Below are positions 42,330-50,302 of a DNA stretch of 64,000 nucleotides, piece by piece (position 1 is the first letter of the stretch; every line of letters begins with the position of its first letter). Where the stretch lies: positions 372,001 through 436,000 of the forward strand of contig NZ_VFNH01000003.1 in NCBI RefSeq assembly GCF_006715485.1, in the 5' to 3' direction. Source of the stretch: Herbaspirillum sp. SJZ107. Its GTDB lineage: Bacteria; Pseudomonadota; Gammaproteobacteria; Burkholderiales; Burkholderiaceae_D. Below the pieces are notes generated by a model that made no database searches, had not been told where the DNA came from, and saw only the letters and a list, made by a program, of their open reading frames with translations. The position numbers and the translations under genes are program-made.

Positions 42330-43157
42330 TTATTTCTTGCCGCGGCGCGAAACGATCATCGAAGACGTGCGCTTGTTCGAACGCGTCTTCTTGCCCTTCG
42401 TCTGCTGGCCCCATGGGGAGACCGGGTGACGACCCGCAGCCGTACGACCTTCACCACCACCGTGCGGGTGGTCGATCGGGTTCATGACCACACCGCGGAC
42501 GGTCGGGCGGACACCGCGCCAACGCATCGCACCGGCTTTACCGATCTTGCGCAGGCTGTGTTCTGCATTGCCGACTTCGCCGATGGTGGCGCGGCACTCG
42601 ATGTGCACGCGACGCACTTCACCCGAACGCAGGCGGACCTGGGCGTAGGTGCCTTCGCGTGCCATCAGCACGACGCCGGCGCCAGCGGTACGCGCCATCT
42701 GCGCGCCCTTACCCGGCAGCATTTCGACGCAGTGCATCACGGTACCAACCGGGATGTTGCGGATCGGCAGGCAGTTGCCCGACTTGATCGCAGCTTCCGA
42801 GCCGTTCATGACGCTGTCGCCGACAGCCATGCCTTTGGTGGCGATGATGTACTGACGCTCGCCGTCCGCGTAGCACAGCAGAGCGATGTGCGCGGTACGG
42901 TTCGGGTCGTATTCGATACGCTCGACCTTGGCCGGAATACCGTCCTTGTTGCGCTTGAAGTCAACGATACGGTAGTGTTGCTTGTGACCACCGCCGATGT
43001 GGCGGGTGGTGATGTGGCCGTTGTTGTTACGACCAGCAGTCTTCGATTTCTTCTCAACCAGGGCTGCGAACGGACGACCTTTGTACAGGTCGCTGTTCAC
43101 AACCTTCACCATGCCGCGGCGGCCTGGGGAGGTTGGCTTCATCTTAACGAGTGCCAT
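42330..43157 (-). CDS. rplB: 50S ribosomal protein L2
   Basis: Primary 23S rRNA-binding protein, important for subunit joining and the peptidyl-transferase centre. The 275-residue protein shows GRNNNGHITTRHIGGGHKQHYR and the C-terminal signature with the functionally key histidine, MNPIDHPHGGGEGRTAAGRHPVSPWG. Its ATG shares one base with the rplW stop (TAATG). Confidence 0.99.
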   Translation of the reverse strand: MALVKMKPTSPGRRGMVKVVNSDLYKGRPFAALVEKKSKTAGRNNNGHITTRHIGGGHKQHYRIVDFKRNKDGIPAKVERIEYDPNRTAHIALLCYADGERQYIIATKGMAVGDSVMNGSEAAIKSGNCLPIRNIPVGTVMHCVEMLPGKGAQMARTAGAGVVLMAREGTYAQVRLRSGEVRRVHIECRATIGEVGNAEHSLRKIGKAGAMRWRGVRPTVRGVVMNPIDHPHGGGEGRTAAGRHPVSPWGQQTKGKKTRSNKRTSSMIVSRRGKK

Positions 43158-43474
43158 TATTGAGCCTCCTCGACAAAGTTAATTTCCTGACCCGGCTTCA
43201 GGGCCACGAAAGCGCGCTTGGTGTGGTTGCGGCGACCGGTGAAACGGCCCGAACGCTTGACTTTGCCTTCGCGGTTCACGGTCTGCACCGATTCCACTTC
43301 GACTTTGAACAGCAGTTCGACGGCAGCTTTGATTTCCGGCTTGGTCGCGTCAGGCAGGACCTTGAACACGATCTGTTCGTTCTTTTCCGCGACGAAGGTC
43401 GCCTTTTCGGAAATGACCGGAGCCAGCAGCACCTTCATCAGGCGCTCTTCGCTGAATTTGATTGCGGCGCTCAT
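43157..43474 (-). CDS. rplW: 50S ribosomal protein L23
   Basis: Exit-tunnel protein that docks trigger factor and the signal recognition particle. The start is set at ATG 43474 (MSAAIKFSEERLMKVLLAPVISEKAT), giving 105 residues; the open frame runs further upstream, but only as sequence overlapping rplD. The signature KVKRSGRFTGRRNHTKRAFVAL is intact. ATG overlaps the rplD TGA by 4 bases. Confidence 0.98.
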   Translation of the reverse strand: MSAAIKFSEERLMKVLLAPVISEKATFVAEKNEQIVFKVLPDATKPEIKAAVELLFKVEVESVQTVNREGKVKRSGRFTGRRNHTKRAFVALKPGQEINFVEEAQ

Positions 43475-44091
43475 GCGTACATCTCCTCGATCTTGGCCAG
43501 AGCAGCTTTGGTGACCAGGACTTTCTTGTAGAACACCAGCGACATCGGGTCGGCGTGCTTCGGCTCGACAACCAGCACGTTCGGCAGGTTGCGCGATGCC
43601 AGCAGCAGGTTTTCGTCGATGGTGTCGGTGATCACCAGGACCGATTCCAGGCCCATGCTCTGCAGCTTCTGCGACAGCAGCTTGGTCTTCGGGGCTTCGA
43701 TCGACAGGTTTTCGACGACGCTCAGGCGCTCTTCGCGGGCCAGCTGCGACAGGATCGAGCACATGCCGGCGCGATACATCTTCTTGTTGACCTTGTGCGA
43801 GAAGTTCTCGTCAGGCGAGTTCGGGAAGATGCGACCACCACCACGCCACAGCGGCGACGACGACATACCGGCACGGGCGCGGCCGGTGCCTTTCTGGCGC
43901 CAAGGCTTCTTGGTCGTGTGGGAGACTTCTTCACGATCCTTCTGCTTGCGGTTACCGCTGCGCGCGTTGGCGGCGTAGGCGACCACGATCTGGTGGATCA
44001 GTGCTTCGTTGTAATCGCGACCGAAGACTTCATCGGTGGCGTTCACGTTCGAGCCGGCTTGGCCTTGCTCGTTCAGGAGCTTCAGTTCCAT
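43471..44091 (-). CDS. rplD: 50S ribosomal protein L4
   Basis: Large-subunit protein whose loop reaches the exit tunnel; in E. coli and relatives it also represses the S10 operon through its leader RNA. The 206-residue protein contains the tunnel-loop signature KKPWRQKGTGRARAGMSSSPLWRGGG and the C-terminal LLASRNLPNVLVVEPKHADPMSL. It starts 3 bases after the rplC stop. Because rpsJ is displaced, any L4 control here would have to work on the rplC leader. Confidence 0.99.
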   Translation of the reverse strand: MELKLLNEQGQAGSNVNATDEVFGRDYNEALIHQIVVAYAANARSGNRKQKDREEVSHTTKKPWRQKGTGRARAGMSSSPLWRGGGRIFPNSPDENFSHKVNKKMYRAGMCSILSQLAREERLSVVENLSIEAPKTKLLSQKLQSMGLESVLVITDTIDENLLLASRNLPNVLVVEPKHADPMSLVFYKKVLVTKAALAKIEEMYA

Positions 44092-44094
44092 CTT

Positions 44095-44751
44095 TTACGC
44101 TCCTTTCTTTGCTTTGACCTTGACGGCCGGCTTGACAACCACTTGGCCGTTCTTGGCGCCAGGAACGGCACCCTTGACCAGCAGCAGTTGACGCTCGGCG
44201 TCGATACGGGCGATTTCCAGGTTCTGGGTGGTGACGGTTTCGTCGCCCATGTGACCGGTCATGCGCTTACCAGGGAACACGCGGCCCGGATCCTGCGCCA
44301 TACCGATGGAGCCAGGAACGTTGTGCGAACGCGAGTTACCGTGGGTTTGACGGCCCGAAGCAAAGTTGTGACGCTTGATGGTACCGGCGTAGCCTTTACC
44401 GATCGAGGTGCCTTGCACGTCGATTTTCTGGCCGACTTCGAACAGGGATACATTGACTGCGTCGCCAGCCTTGAAACCAGCGGCTTGCTCGGCGTCGATG
44501 CGGAATTCCTTCAGCAGCGTACCGGCTTCGACACCAGCTTTGGCGTAGTGACCCGCACTGGCCTTGTTCACGCGGGAAGCGCGACGTTGACCGAATACGA
44601 CCTGAACAGCGGAATAACCGTCGGTTTCAGGAGTTTTGATTTGCGCAACACGGTTGTTCGACACGTCCAGCACGGTGACCGGGATCGAATCCCCGTCATC
44701 CGTGAAGATGCGCATCATGCCAACCTTGCGACCGAGAAGGCCCAGGCTCAT
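44095..44751 (-). CDS. rplC: 50S ribosomal protein L3
   Basis: Early assembly protein that reaches the peptidyl-transferase centre. The start is ATG 44751 (MSLGLLGRKVGMMRIFTDDGDSIPVTVLD), with GGAGAAAA directly before it; 218 residues. The signature FASGRQTHGNSRSHNVPGSIGMAQDPGRVFPGKRMTGHMG contains the glutamine methylated in L3. Normally rpsJ lies just upstream; here rplC is the first gene of its unit, with its own promoter about 95 bases upstream. Confidence 0.98.
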   Translation of the reverse strand: MSLGLLGRKVGMMRIFTDDGDSIPVTVLDVSNNRVAQIKTPETDGYSAVQVVFGQRRASRVNKASAGHYAKAGVEAGTLLKEFRIDAEQAAGFKAGDAVNVSLFEVGQKIDVQGTSIGKGYAGTIKRHNFASGRQTHGNSRSHNVPGSIGMAQDPGRVFPGKRMTGHMGDETVTTQNLEIARIDAERQLLLVKGAVPGAKNGQVVVKPAVKVKAKKGA

Positions 44752-44842
44752 TTTTTCTCCAATTCCCACCTGCGATTGGGCGGGGATAGTTGAACTACAA
44801 AACGCATGGGCAAAAAAAGACATGCCCATACCGAAGCCGGCT

Positions 44843-44871
44843 AGTATAGCGCCCGCATCGGAAGGACGCAA
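44843..44871 (-). promoter_or_regulatory. Promoter of the rplC-led S10 operon
   Basis: Minus strand TTGCGT (44866-44871), 17-base spacer, TATACT (44843-44848), giving a leader of about 85 bases before rplC. The leader contains ATGGGC/GCCCAT stems around a T-rich loop. Good match and spacing. Confidence 0.7.
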
Positions 44872-45030
44872 CAGGAGAATGCGAAGAGTTGACGCGGCCT
44901 GTTGCGTTTCACGCTGAAGTTCTGGAGAAGAAAGGAATCTGACCTGGCTGGTCAGCACAGAAAAGGCACACTGCTGCGCCTTTTCTCTACAGGCGCTCGT
45001 GAAGCTGAGGCCTGCGCTATGAAGAAATTC

Positions 45031-45107
45031 TGGTGGGCGGTGCAGGATTCGAACCTGCGACCCCTTGGATGTCGACCAAGTATTCTAACCAGCTGAACTA
45101 ACCGCCC
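45031..45107 (-). tRNA. tRNA-Val (anticodon GAC)
   Basis: A 77-base cloverleaf including encoded CCA. The acceptor stem GGGCGGT/ACCGCCC, D arm, anticodon stem CTTGG/CCAAG and T arm GCAGG-TTCGAAT-CCTGC all pair. The anticodon loop is TCGACAT, so the anticodon reads GAC (valine) and the discriminator base is A, as for tRNA-Val. Position 33 is C instead of the nearly invariant T. It lies between rplC and the divergent MscS gene. Confidence 0.9.
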
Positions 45108-45117
45108 GGGGAGTCGC

Positions 45118-45147
45118 ATTATACGAGCAACAATCCGGAAAGCGCAA
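45118..45147 (-). promoter_or_regulatory. Promoter of the tRNA-Val gene
   Basis: Minus strand TTGCGC (45142-45147), 18-base spacer, TATAAT (45118-45123), with a GC-rich discriminator (GCGACTCCCC) typical of stringently controlled tRNA promoters. It ends 10 bases before the tRNA 5' end. Confidence 0.7.
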
Positions 45148-45230
45148 TACCCGGATGCAAAATCTTGTGCGCTGCACGAGACCGTTACAATTGGCCGCTC
45201 GATAAGCAGTACGTTGGAAAGGATGATTGC

Positions 45231-46358
45231 ATGGATCTGGTGTTTTTCAATAACACGACACTGGTGTGGCTGACGGCGCTCGGCGTCGCCGCCGCGGTGA
45301 TGCTCGCGCTCTACGTGACCAAGAAAGTGGTGGTGCACCACCTGCGCCGGCTGGCCGAGCGCACCGAGACCCGGCTCGACGACATCGCCGTCGAAACCCT
45401 GGATGCGACACGGATGTTCGTGATCGTCGTGATGGGACTGTTCGCCGGCAGCAAGCTGCTGGTCTTGCCCGAGTACGTGCACCAGCTGGTGACGCGGGTC
45501 GCCATCGTGGCCGGCCTGATCCAGACGGCGCTGTGGGGCAATCGCGCCCTGCGCGCCTGGCTGACGGAGTATTACCGCAACCGCTCGGACGAACCCGGCC
45601 GCGCAACCTCGGCGGCCGCCGTCAGCTTCATTGCGCGCATGGTGCTGTGGATCGTGATCCTGCTGATGATTCTGGATAACCTGGGCGTCAACATCACGAC
45701 CCTGGTCGCCTCGCTCGGCATCGGCGGCGTGGCGGTCGCGCTGGCGGTGCAGAACATCCTGGGCGACCTGTTCGCTTCGCTGTCGATCGTACTGGACAAA
45801 CCCTTCGTGATCGGCGACTTCGTGATCGTCGACAAATACCTGGGCACGGTCGAATACGTGGGCCTCAAGACCACGCGCATCCGCAGCCTCGGTGGCGAAG
45901 AACTGATCTTCGCCAACGGCGACTTGTTAAAAAGCCGGCTCCAGAACATGACCCGCATGCAGCGGCGCCGCATCGTGTTCTCGATCAGCGTGACCTTCGA
46001 CACGCCGCGCGACAAGCTGGCGGCGATCCCGCCGATGCTGACCGAGATCGTCAAGGCGCAGCAGACGGTGACCTTCGACCGCGCCCACTTCCAGGGTATC
46101 GGCCCGGCGTCGATGAATTTCGAGGTCGTGTACTGGGTCGAATCGCCGGACTACAACCGCTTCATGGACATCCAGCAGGACATCCTGCTGCAGATCGTCG
46201 ACGGCCTGGCGGCGCGCGACATCCGCCTTGCCTACCCCACCCAGGTGCTGCACACGCCGGACCTGCGGGGCGCGGCCGAAGCCGCAGCCGCGGCGGCGCA
46301 GCGCAATGCCGCGCCGGCGGATGCGCACGGCGGCGTGCTGCCGGCGCGGCGCGCCTGA
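45231..46358 (+). CDS. MscS-family mechanosensitive ion channel
   Basis: Inner-membrane channel that likely opens under membrane tension to release solutes on osmotic downshock. From ATG 45231 (AAAGGA 7 bases upstream) it has 375 residues. Helices lie at about 8-28, 65-85, 95-110 and 135-160, then the pore-lining helix LVASLGIGGVAVALAVQNILGDLFASLSIVLDKPF, whose Gly/Ala pattern is that of the MscS pore. A cytoplasmic beta domain follows (IGDFVIVDKYLGTVEYVGLKTTRIRSLGGEELIFANGDLL). It is the only plus-strand gene within the ribosomal region. Confidence 0.93.
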   Translation: MDLVFFNNTTLVWLTALGVAAAVMLALYVTKKVVVHHLRRLAERTETRLDDIAVETLDATRMFVIVVMGLFAGSKLLVLPEYVHQLVTRVAIVAGLIQTALWGNRALRAWLTEYYRNRSDEPGRATSAAAVSFIARMVLWIVILLMILDNLGVNITTLVASLGIGGVAVALAVQNILGDLFASLSIVLDKPFVIGDFVIVDKYLGTVEYVGLKTTRIRSLGGEELIFANGDLLKSRLQNMTRMQRRRIVFSISVTFDTPRDKLAAIPPMLTEIVKAQQTVTFDRAHFQGIGPASMNFEVVYWVESPDYNRFMDIQQDILLQIVDGLAARDIRLAYPTQVLHTPDLRGAAEAAAAAAQRNAAPADAHGGVLPARRA

Positions 46359-46371
46359 ACCGGGGCCTGCA

Positions 46372-47373
46372 TTACAGCAGCGGGCCGGTCGAGGCCCGCA
46401 CCACCAGCGTGCTGCTCAGCGCCGTGGCGCGCAGCGGCGCGTGCAGGCCCTTGATGCGGTCGATCAGCTGCTCGATCGCCAGGCTTGCCATCTCGCGCTT
46501 GGGCGGCGCCACCGTCGTCAGCGGCGGGTTGGTGTAATTGGCACCGTCGATGTCGTCGTAGCCGATCACCGACAGTTCGCCCGGGATGTTCACGCCGGCG
46601 CGCCCGGCCGCGCACAGGGCGCCCAGGGCCATCAGGTCGCTGGCGACGAACACCGCGCTGGGCGGATGCGGCTGGCCCAGCAGGCGGGCAAAGGCGGCGT
46701 GGCCGCCGGCACTGGTGAATTCGTCGTGCACGATACGCCCGGGCGGCACCGGCAGGCCGGCTTCCGCCATCGCGCGCAGGTAGCCGGCCACGCGCTGGCG
46801 CGCCCGCGGCAGGTCGGGCGGACCGGACACGCAGGCGATCGCGCGGTGCCCGAGGCCGATCAGGTGGCGCGTGGCCTGGTAGGCGCCCTCCTCCTGCCCG
46901 GCCAGCACCAGGTCCGCATCCAGGCCCGGCAGCGCACGCTCGAGCTGGACGATAGGCACCGCTTCGTGGCGCAGCATCAAGTCGCGCTCGTCGTCGTCGC
47001 CGCTGGCGACCAGGACCAGGCCGTCGATGCGCTTTCCCATCAGCAGGCGCAGGTAGGCGGCCTGCTTGCGCGCGCCGCCATGGGCGTTACACGGGATCAT
47101 GTTGTAGCCGCGCTGGAAGGCGGCGTCCTCGATCCATCCGATCAGCTCGGCAAAATAGGGATTCGAACTGTCGGGCACCAGCACGCCGATGGTGTTGGTC
47201 TTGTCGTTCTTGAGACTGCGCGCGACGGCGCTCGGGATGTAGCGCAGTTCATCGATCACGCCCTGCACCCGCTCGCGCACGTCGCTGCTGACGACGCGCG
47301 TGTTGTTGATGACGTGCGACACCGTCGAGATCGAAACCCCGGCAAGCTGTGCGACCTGCTTCATTGTGGTCAT
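46372..47373 (-). CDS. LacI-family transcriptional regulator
   Basis: Sugar-responsive DNA-binding repressor type protein, 333 residues from ATG 47373 (GGGGAGATCGCG before it). The N-terminal helix-turn-helix and hinge are clear: TMKQVAQLAGVSISTVSHVINNTRVVSSDVRERV and YIPSAVARSLKNDKT. The periplasmic-binding-protein-like core includes IGVLVPDSSNPYFAELI and IGYDDIDGANYTNPPLTTV, the usual effector-binding features (RbsR/PurR-like). The ligand is unknown, and no sugar-use genes lie nearby. It follows the membrane-protein gene by 32 bases and is convergent with the channel gene. Confidence 0.92.
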   Translation of the reverse strand: MTTMKQVAQLAGVSISTVSHVINNTRVVSSDVRERVQGVIDELRYIPSAVARSLKNDKTNTIGVLVPDSSNPYFAELIGWIEDAAFQRGYNMIPCNAHGGARKQAAYLRLLMGKRIDGLVLVASGDDDERDLMLRHEAVPIVQLERALPGLDADLVLAGQEEGAYQATRHLIGLGHRAIACVSGPPDLPRARQRVAGYLRAMAEAGLPVPPGRIVHDEFTSAGGHAAFARLLGQPHPPSAVFVASDLMALGALCAAGRAGVNIPGELSVIGYDDIDGANYTNPPLTTVAPPKREMASLAIEQLIDRIKGLHAPLRATALSSTLVVRASTGPLL

Positions 47374-47405
47374 CGCGATCTCCCCAATACGTGACCAGAT
47401 CTGTT

Positions 47406-48329
47406 TTATTGTTGCCGTTCGCTGCGCACCGCCCGGATGAGGCGATCGGGCTGGTCGACGTACAGGAATACGCAAGCCAGGCCGGTCCGCTCCACGCCGA
47501 GGTGTGTCAGGCGCACGCGGCTGTCCGGTTTCAACATGAGGGCTGTGTTCGGCTTGTCAAGAGGTGAAGCCGCCAGCGTACGGTGGCGCTCGATGCCTTC
47601 GCGGCGGCACCAGGTGTGCGTCTCGACATCGATGCGCCGGCAATCGGCAATGGCCGCCAGCGGGATGGTGCCGCCCGTGCGGGCACCGACGCGCAGTTCA
47701 AGCCCGTCCGCGGTCAGTACGTGACAGCCGCGGCCGATATGCCAGCGATCGCCCAGCACCCAGACCAGGGTCCACAGGACGCCGATCGCCAGCACTGCGT
47801 GCAATACGTGCACCTTGTGCGGATCGACCAGGGTCGGCGGCAGCAGCGGCAGCAAGGCTGCGTCGAGCGGCAGTTCGAACAGGGCCGCCATCAGCGCGAT
47901 GACGATGCCGGTGCGGTAAGCGCCGCGCTCGAGATAGCTAAAGGCCTGGCCGGCCGGCGGCGCAGGTTGCGGACGCCGCCTCAGCCACTGCACGAAACCG
48001 TGGCGCAGCGCCGCATCCAGCCGCAGCAGACCGATCAGCTCGGGCGGCCAGCATGCCTGCAGCATGCTCGCCCAGGCACGGTTGGCGATGGCGGCGCGCA
48101 GGCGCGCCAGGGCGTCCGGCCAGTGCGACAGGTCTTTGGCGATGAAGGGCAGCAGCGGCGCGACCGGGATCAGCGGGCGCATGCCGTCCCTGAGGCCGGC
48201 GGGCAGCAGCCACTTCAGCAGCAGCATGCTCAACAGGATCAACCAGGCGCACTTGGCCATGTCGCGCCAGCTGTGGGTGCGCAGGCGCTGGGCCATCTGG
48301 GCAACCTGCGGGAAAGCGGCGGCGGTCAT
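47406..48329 (-). CDS. Membrane protein of unknown function
   Basis: No family recognised. The 307-residue protein has hydrophobic segments at about residues 27-42, 140-165 and 170-192, flanked by Arg-rich stretches. The C-terminal 90 residues (GCHVLTADGLELRVGARTGGTIPLAAIADCRRID and onward) look like a beta-rich, PH-like domain as in bacterial membrane proteins with a DUF304-type tail. It is the first gene of a two-gene unit with the LacI-type regulator. Both lie between rpsJ and the rest of the S10 operon. Confidence 0.75.
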   Translation of the reverse strand: MTAAAFPQVAQMAQRLRTHSWRDMAKCAWLILLSMLLLKWLLPAGLRDGMRPLIPVAPLLPFIAKDLSHWPDALARLRAAIANRAWASMLQACWPPELIGLLRLDAALRHGFVQWLRRRPQPAPPAGQAFSYLERGAYRTGIVIALMAALFELPLDAALLPLLPPTLVDPHKVHVLHAVLAIGVLWTLVWVLGDRWHIGRGCHVLTADGLELRVGARTGGTIPLAAIADCRRIDVETHTWCRREGIERHRTLAASPLDKPNTALMLKPDSRVRLTHLGVERTGLACVFLYVDQPDRLIRAVRSERQQ

Positions 48330-48436
48330 GGCAGTCCTTGTGACGGTTTCCCGAAGCAGGCGCTACGGTATTGACATATTGTCACAGAATTGTTTAGTAC
48401 GTGCGGCTAAATAGGCGCACGACGCCGCCGCAATGA

Positions 48437-48470
48437 AAACGGGGCCGGTCCGCAAAGCGGTACCGGCCCC
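48437..48470 (-). terminator. Rho-independent terminator after rpsJ
   Basis: Minus strand: GGGGCCGGTACCGC-TTTG-CGGACCGGCCCC (one mismatch) followed by GTTTTC. It lies about 50 bases after the rpsJ stop and ends the rpsJ transcript before the inserted genes. Confidence 0.85.
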
Positions 48471-48519
48471 GGGGGTCATGACGGCCAGCGGCCGGCATGA
48501 CGGAATTTTGACGAGCGGA

Positions 48520-48837
48520 TTACTGCAGCTTGATTTCGACGTCGACGCCAGCCGGCAGGTCCAGCTTCATCAGTGCGTCAACGGTCTTGTCGGTCGGGTC
48601 CACGATGTCCATCAGACGCTGGTGCGTACGGATTTCGAACTGGTCGCGCGAGGTCTTGTTGACGTGCGGGGAACGCAGGATGTCGAAGCGCTGGATGCGG
48701 GTCGGCAGCGGGACCGGGCCCTTGACGACGGCGCCGGTGCGCTTGGCGGTGTCGACGATTTCCAGAGCGGACTGGTCGATCAATTTGTAGTCGAACGCTT
48801 TCAGGCGGATACGGATTTTCTGATTCGGAGCGGACAT
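48520..48837 (-). CDS. rpsJ: 30S ribosomal protein S10
   Basis: Small-subunit head protein, also the NusE subunit of transcription antitermination complexes. The 105-residue product reads MSAPNQKIRIRLKAFDYKLIDQSALEIVDTAKRTGAVVKGPVPLPTR and ends LDLPAGVDVEIKLQ; the N-terminus is two to three residues longer than in E. coli. It usually leads the S10 operon, but here it is flanked by terminators on both sides and separated from rplC by about 3.8 kb. Confidence 0.99.
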   Translation of the reverse strand: MSAPNQKIRIRLKAFDYKLIDQSALEIVDTAKRTGAVVKGPVPLPTRIQRFDILRSPHVNKTSRDQFEIRTHQRLMDIVDPTDKTVDALMKLDLPAGVDVEIKLQ

Positions 48838-48916
48838 GCTATTTCCTTAAAAAAGAACGAACCGGCGTAATGCCGGCAATCATGTAAAGGTGAGGCTGTA
48901 CTGCAGGAGGGACGGC

Positions 48917-48925
48917 AGTATAACA
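48917..48925 (-). promoter_or_regulatory. Extended -10 promoter before rpsJ
   Basis: Minus strand TGTTATACT, an extended -10 (TGnTATACT), lies about 80 bases before rpsJ and just downstream of the tufA terminator. The -35 (GAAACA, 17-base spacing) is weak, as extended -10 promoters allow. Confidence 0.6.
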
Positions 48926-48957
48926 CTGAACTCCCCCGGTGTTTCAGGCACTGTCAC

Positions 48958-48988
48958 AAAAAAGGGACAGAACCGAAGTTCTGTCCCT
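48958..48988 (-). terminator. Rho-independent terminator after tufA
   Basis: Minus strand: AGGGACAGAAC-TTCG-GTTCTGTCCCT followed by TTTTT. The 11-base perfect stem, closed by a UUCG tetraloop, is one of the strongest terminators in the window. It ends the rpsL-rpsG-fusA-tufA transcript. Confidence 0.95.
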
Positions 48989-49025
48989 CTTCCGTTACCT
49001 ACTCACGTAGGCAGATCGAAGGCGA

Positions 49026-50216
49026 TTAGGCCAGGATCTTGGCAACCACGCCGGCGCCGACGGTACGGCCGCCTTCGCGGATTGCGAAGCGCAGACCTTC
49101 TTCCATCGCGATCGGAGCGATCAGCTTGACGGTGATCGACACGTTGTCGCCTGGCATGACCATTTCCTTGTCTGCCGGCAGTTCGATCGAACCGGTCACG
49201 TCAGTCGTACGGAAGTAGAACTGCGGACGGTAGTTGTTGAAGAACGGGGTGTGACGGCCGCCTTCGTCTTTCGACAGAACGTAGATCTCGCCGGTGAAGT
49301 GGTTGTGCGGCTTGATCGAGCCCGGCTTGGCCAGAACCTGGCCACGCTGGACGTCTTCACGCTTGGTGCCGCGCAGCAGCAGGCCGACGTTGTCGCCAGC
49401 TTGACCCTGGTCCAGCAGCTTGCGGAACATTTCCACGCCGGTGCAGGTGGTCTTCACGGTGTCGATGATACCGACGATTTCGATCTCTTCGCCGACCTTG
49501 ATGATGCCGCGCTCGACACGACCGGTCACCACGGTACCGCGGCCCGAGATCGAGAACACGTCTTCCACCGGCATCAGGAAGGCGCCGTCAACGGCACGTT
49601 CCGGGGTCGGGATGTAGCGGGCCAGGGCGTCGGGCAGGCGCTCGATGCACGCTTCGCCCATTTCGCCCGGCTGGCATTCCAGCGCCATACGTGCCGAACC
49701 TTTGATGATCGGCAGGTCGTCGCCAGGGAACTCGTACTTCGACAGCAGTTCGCGGACTTCCATTTCGACCAGTTCCAGCAGTTCTGCGTCGTCGACCAGG
49801 TCGCACTTGTTCAGGAACACGATGATGTACGGAACGCCAACCTGACGCGCCAGCAGGATGTGCTCGCGGGTCTGCGGCATCGGGCCGTCAGCGGCCGAGC
49901 ACACCAGGATCGCGCCGTCCATCTGGGCAGCACCGGTGATCATGTTCTTGATGTAGTCGGCGTGGCCCGGGCAGTCGACGTGCGCGTAGTGACGGTTCGC
50001 GGTTTCGTACTCGACGTGCGCGGTGTTGATGGTGATGCCGCGTGCTTTTTCTTCCGGAGCCGCGTCGATCTGGTCGTAGGCCTTGGCTTCGCCGCCGAAT
50101 TTCTTCGACAGAACGGTTGCGATTGCAGCCGTCAGGGTGGTTTTGCCGTGGTCAACGTGACCGATGGTGCCGACGTTGACGTGCGGCTTGGTCCGTTCGA
50201 ATTTACCTTTTGCCAT
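49026..50216 (-). CDS. tufA: Elongation factor Tu
   Basis: GTPase that delivers aminoacyl-tRNA to the ribosome. The 396-residue protein has G1 GHVDHGKTT, G3 DCPGHADY, G4 NKCD and the effector loop RGITINTAH, then the two beta-barrel domains (for example FSISGRGTVVTGRVERG and GDNVSITVKLIAPIAMEEGLRFAIREGGRTVG). Length equals the betaproteobacterial family norm. It follows fusA in the str operon. A second tuf copy is common in this group but is not in this window. Confidence 0.99.
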   Translation of the reverse strand: MAKGKFERTKPHVNVGTIGHVDHGKTTLTAAIATVLSKKFGGEAKAYDQIDAAPEEKARGITINTAHVEYETANRHYAHVDCPGHADYIKNMITGAAQMDGAILVCSAADGPMPQTREHILLARQVGVPYIIVFLNKCDLVDDAELLELVEMEVRELLSKYEFPGDDLPIIKGSARMALECQPGEMGEACIERLPDALARYIPTPERAVDGAFLMPVEDVFSISGRGTVVTGRVERGIIKVGEEIEIVGIIDTVKTTCTGVEMFRKLLDQGQAGDNVGLLLRGTKREDVQRGQVLAKPGSIKPHNHFTGEIYVLSKDEGGRHTPFFNNYRPQFYFRTTDVTGSIELPADKEMVMPGDNVSITVKLIAPIAMEEGLRFAIREGGRTVGAGVVAKILA

Positions 50217-50265
50217 TTTGATCTTCCTTTAAAAGAACAATTTACTTCGTTTTTTGTTTGTTGAA

Positions 50266-50298
50266 TCAGGGGCGGGACACGTGCCCCGCCCCCTGATT
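50266..50298 (-). other. Large palindromic hairpin between fusA and tufA
   Basis: ATCAGGGGCGGGACACGTGC and its near-perfect complement form a 33-base palindrome starting 4 bases after the fusA stop. No T-run follows on the minus strand. It may slow 3' exonucleases or uncouple fusA and tufA levels. Confidence 0.55.
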
Positions 50299-50302
50299 GT
50301 CA

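Noticed and set aside
43157..43762. Extended L23 frame of 201 codons
   Set aside because: The extra N-terminal part lies over rplD and lacks L23 sequence; ATG 43474 with the ATGA overlap is the normal start.
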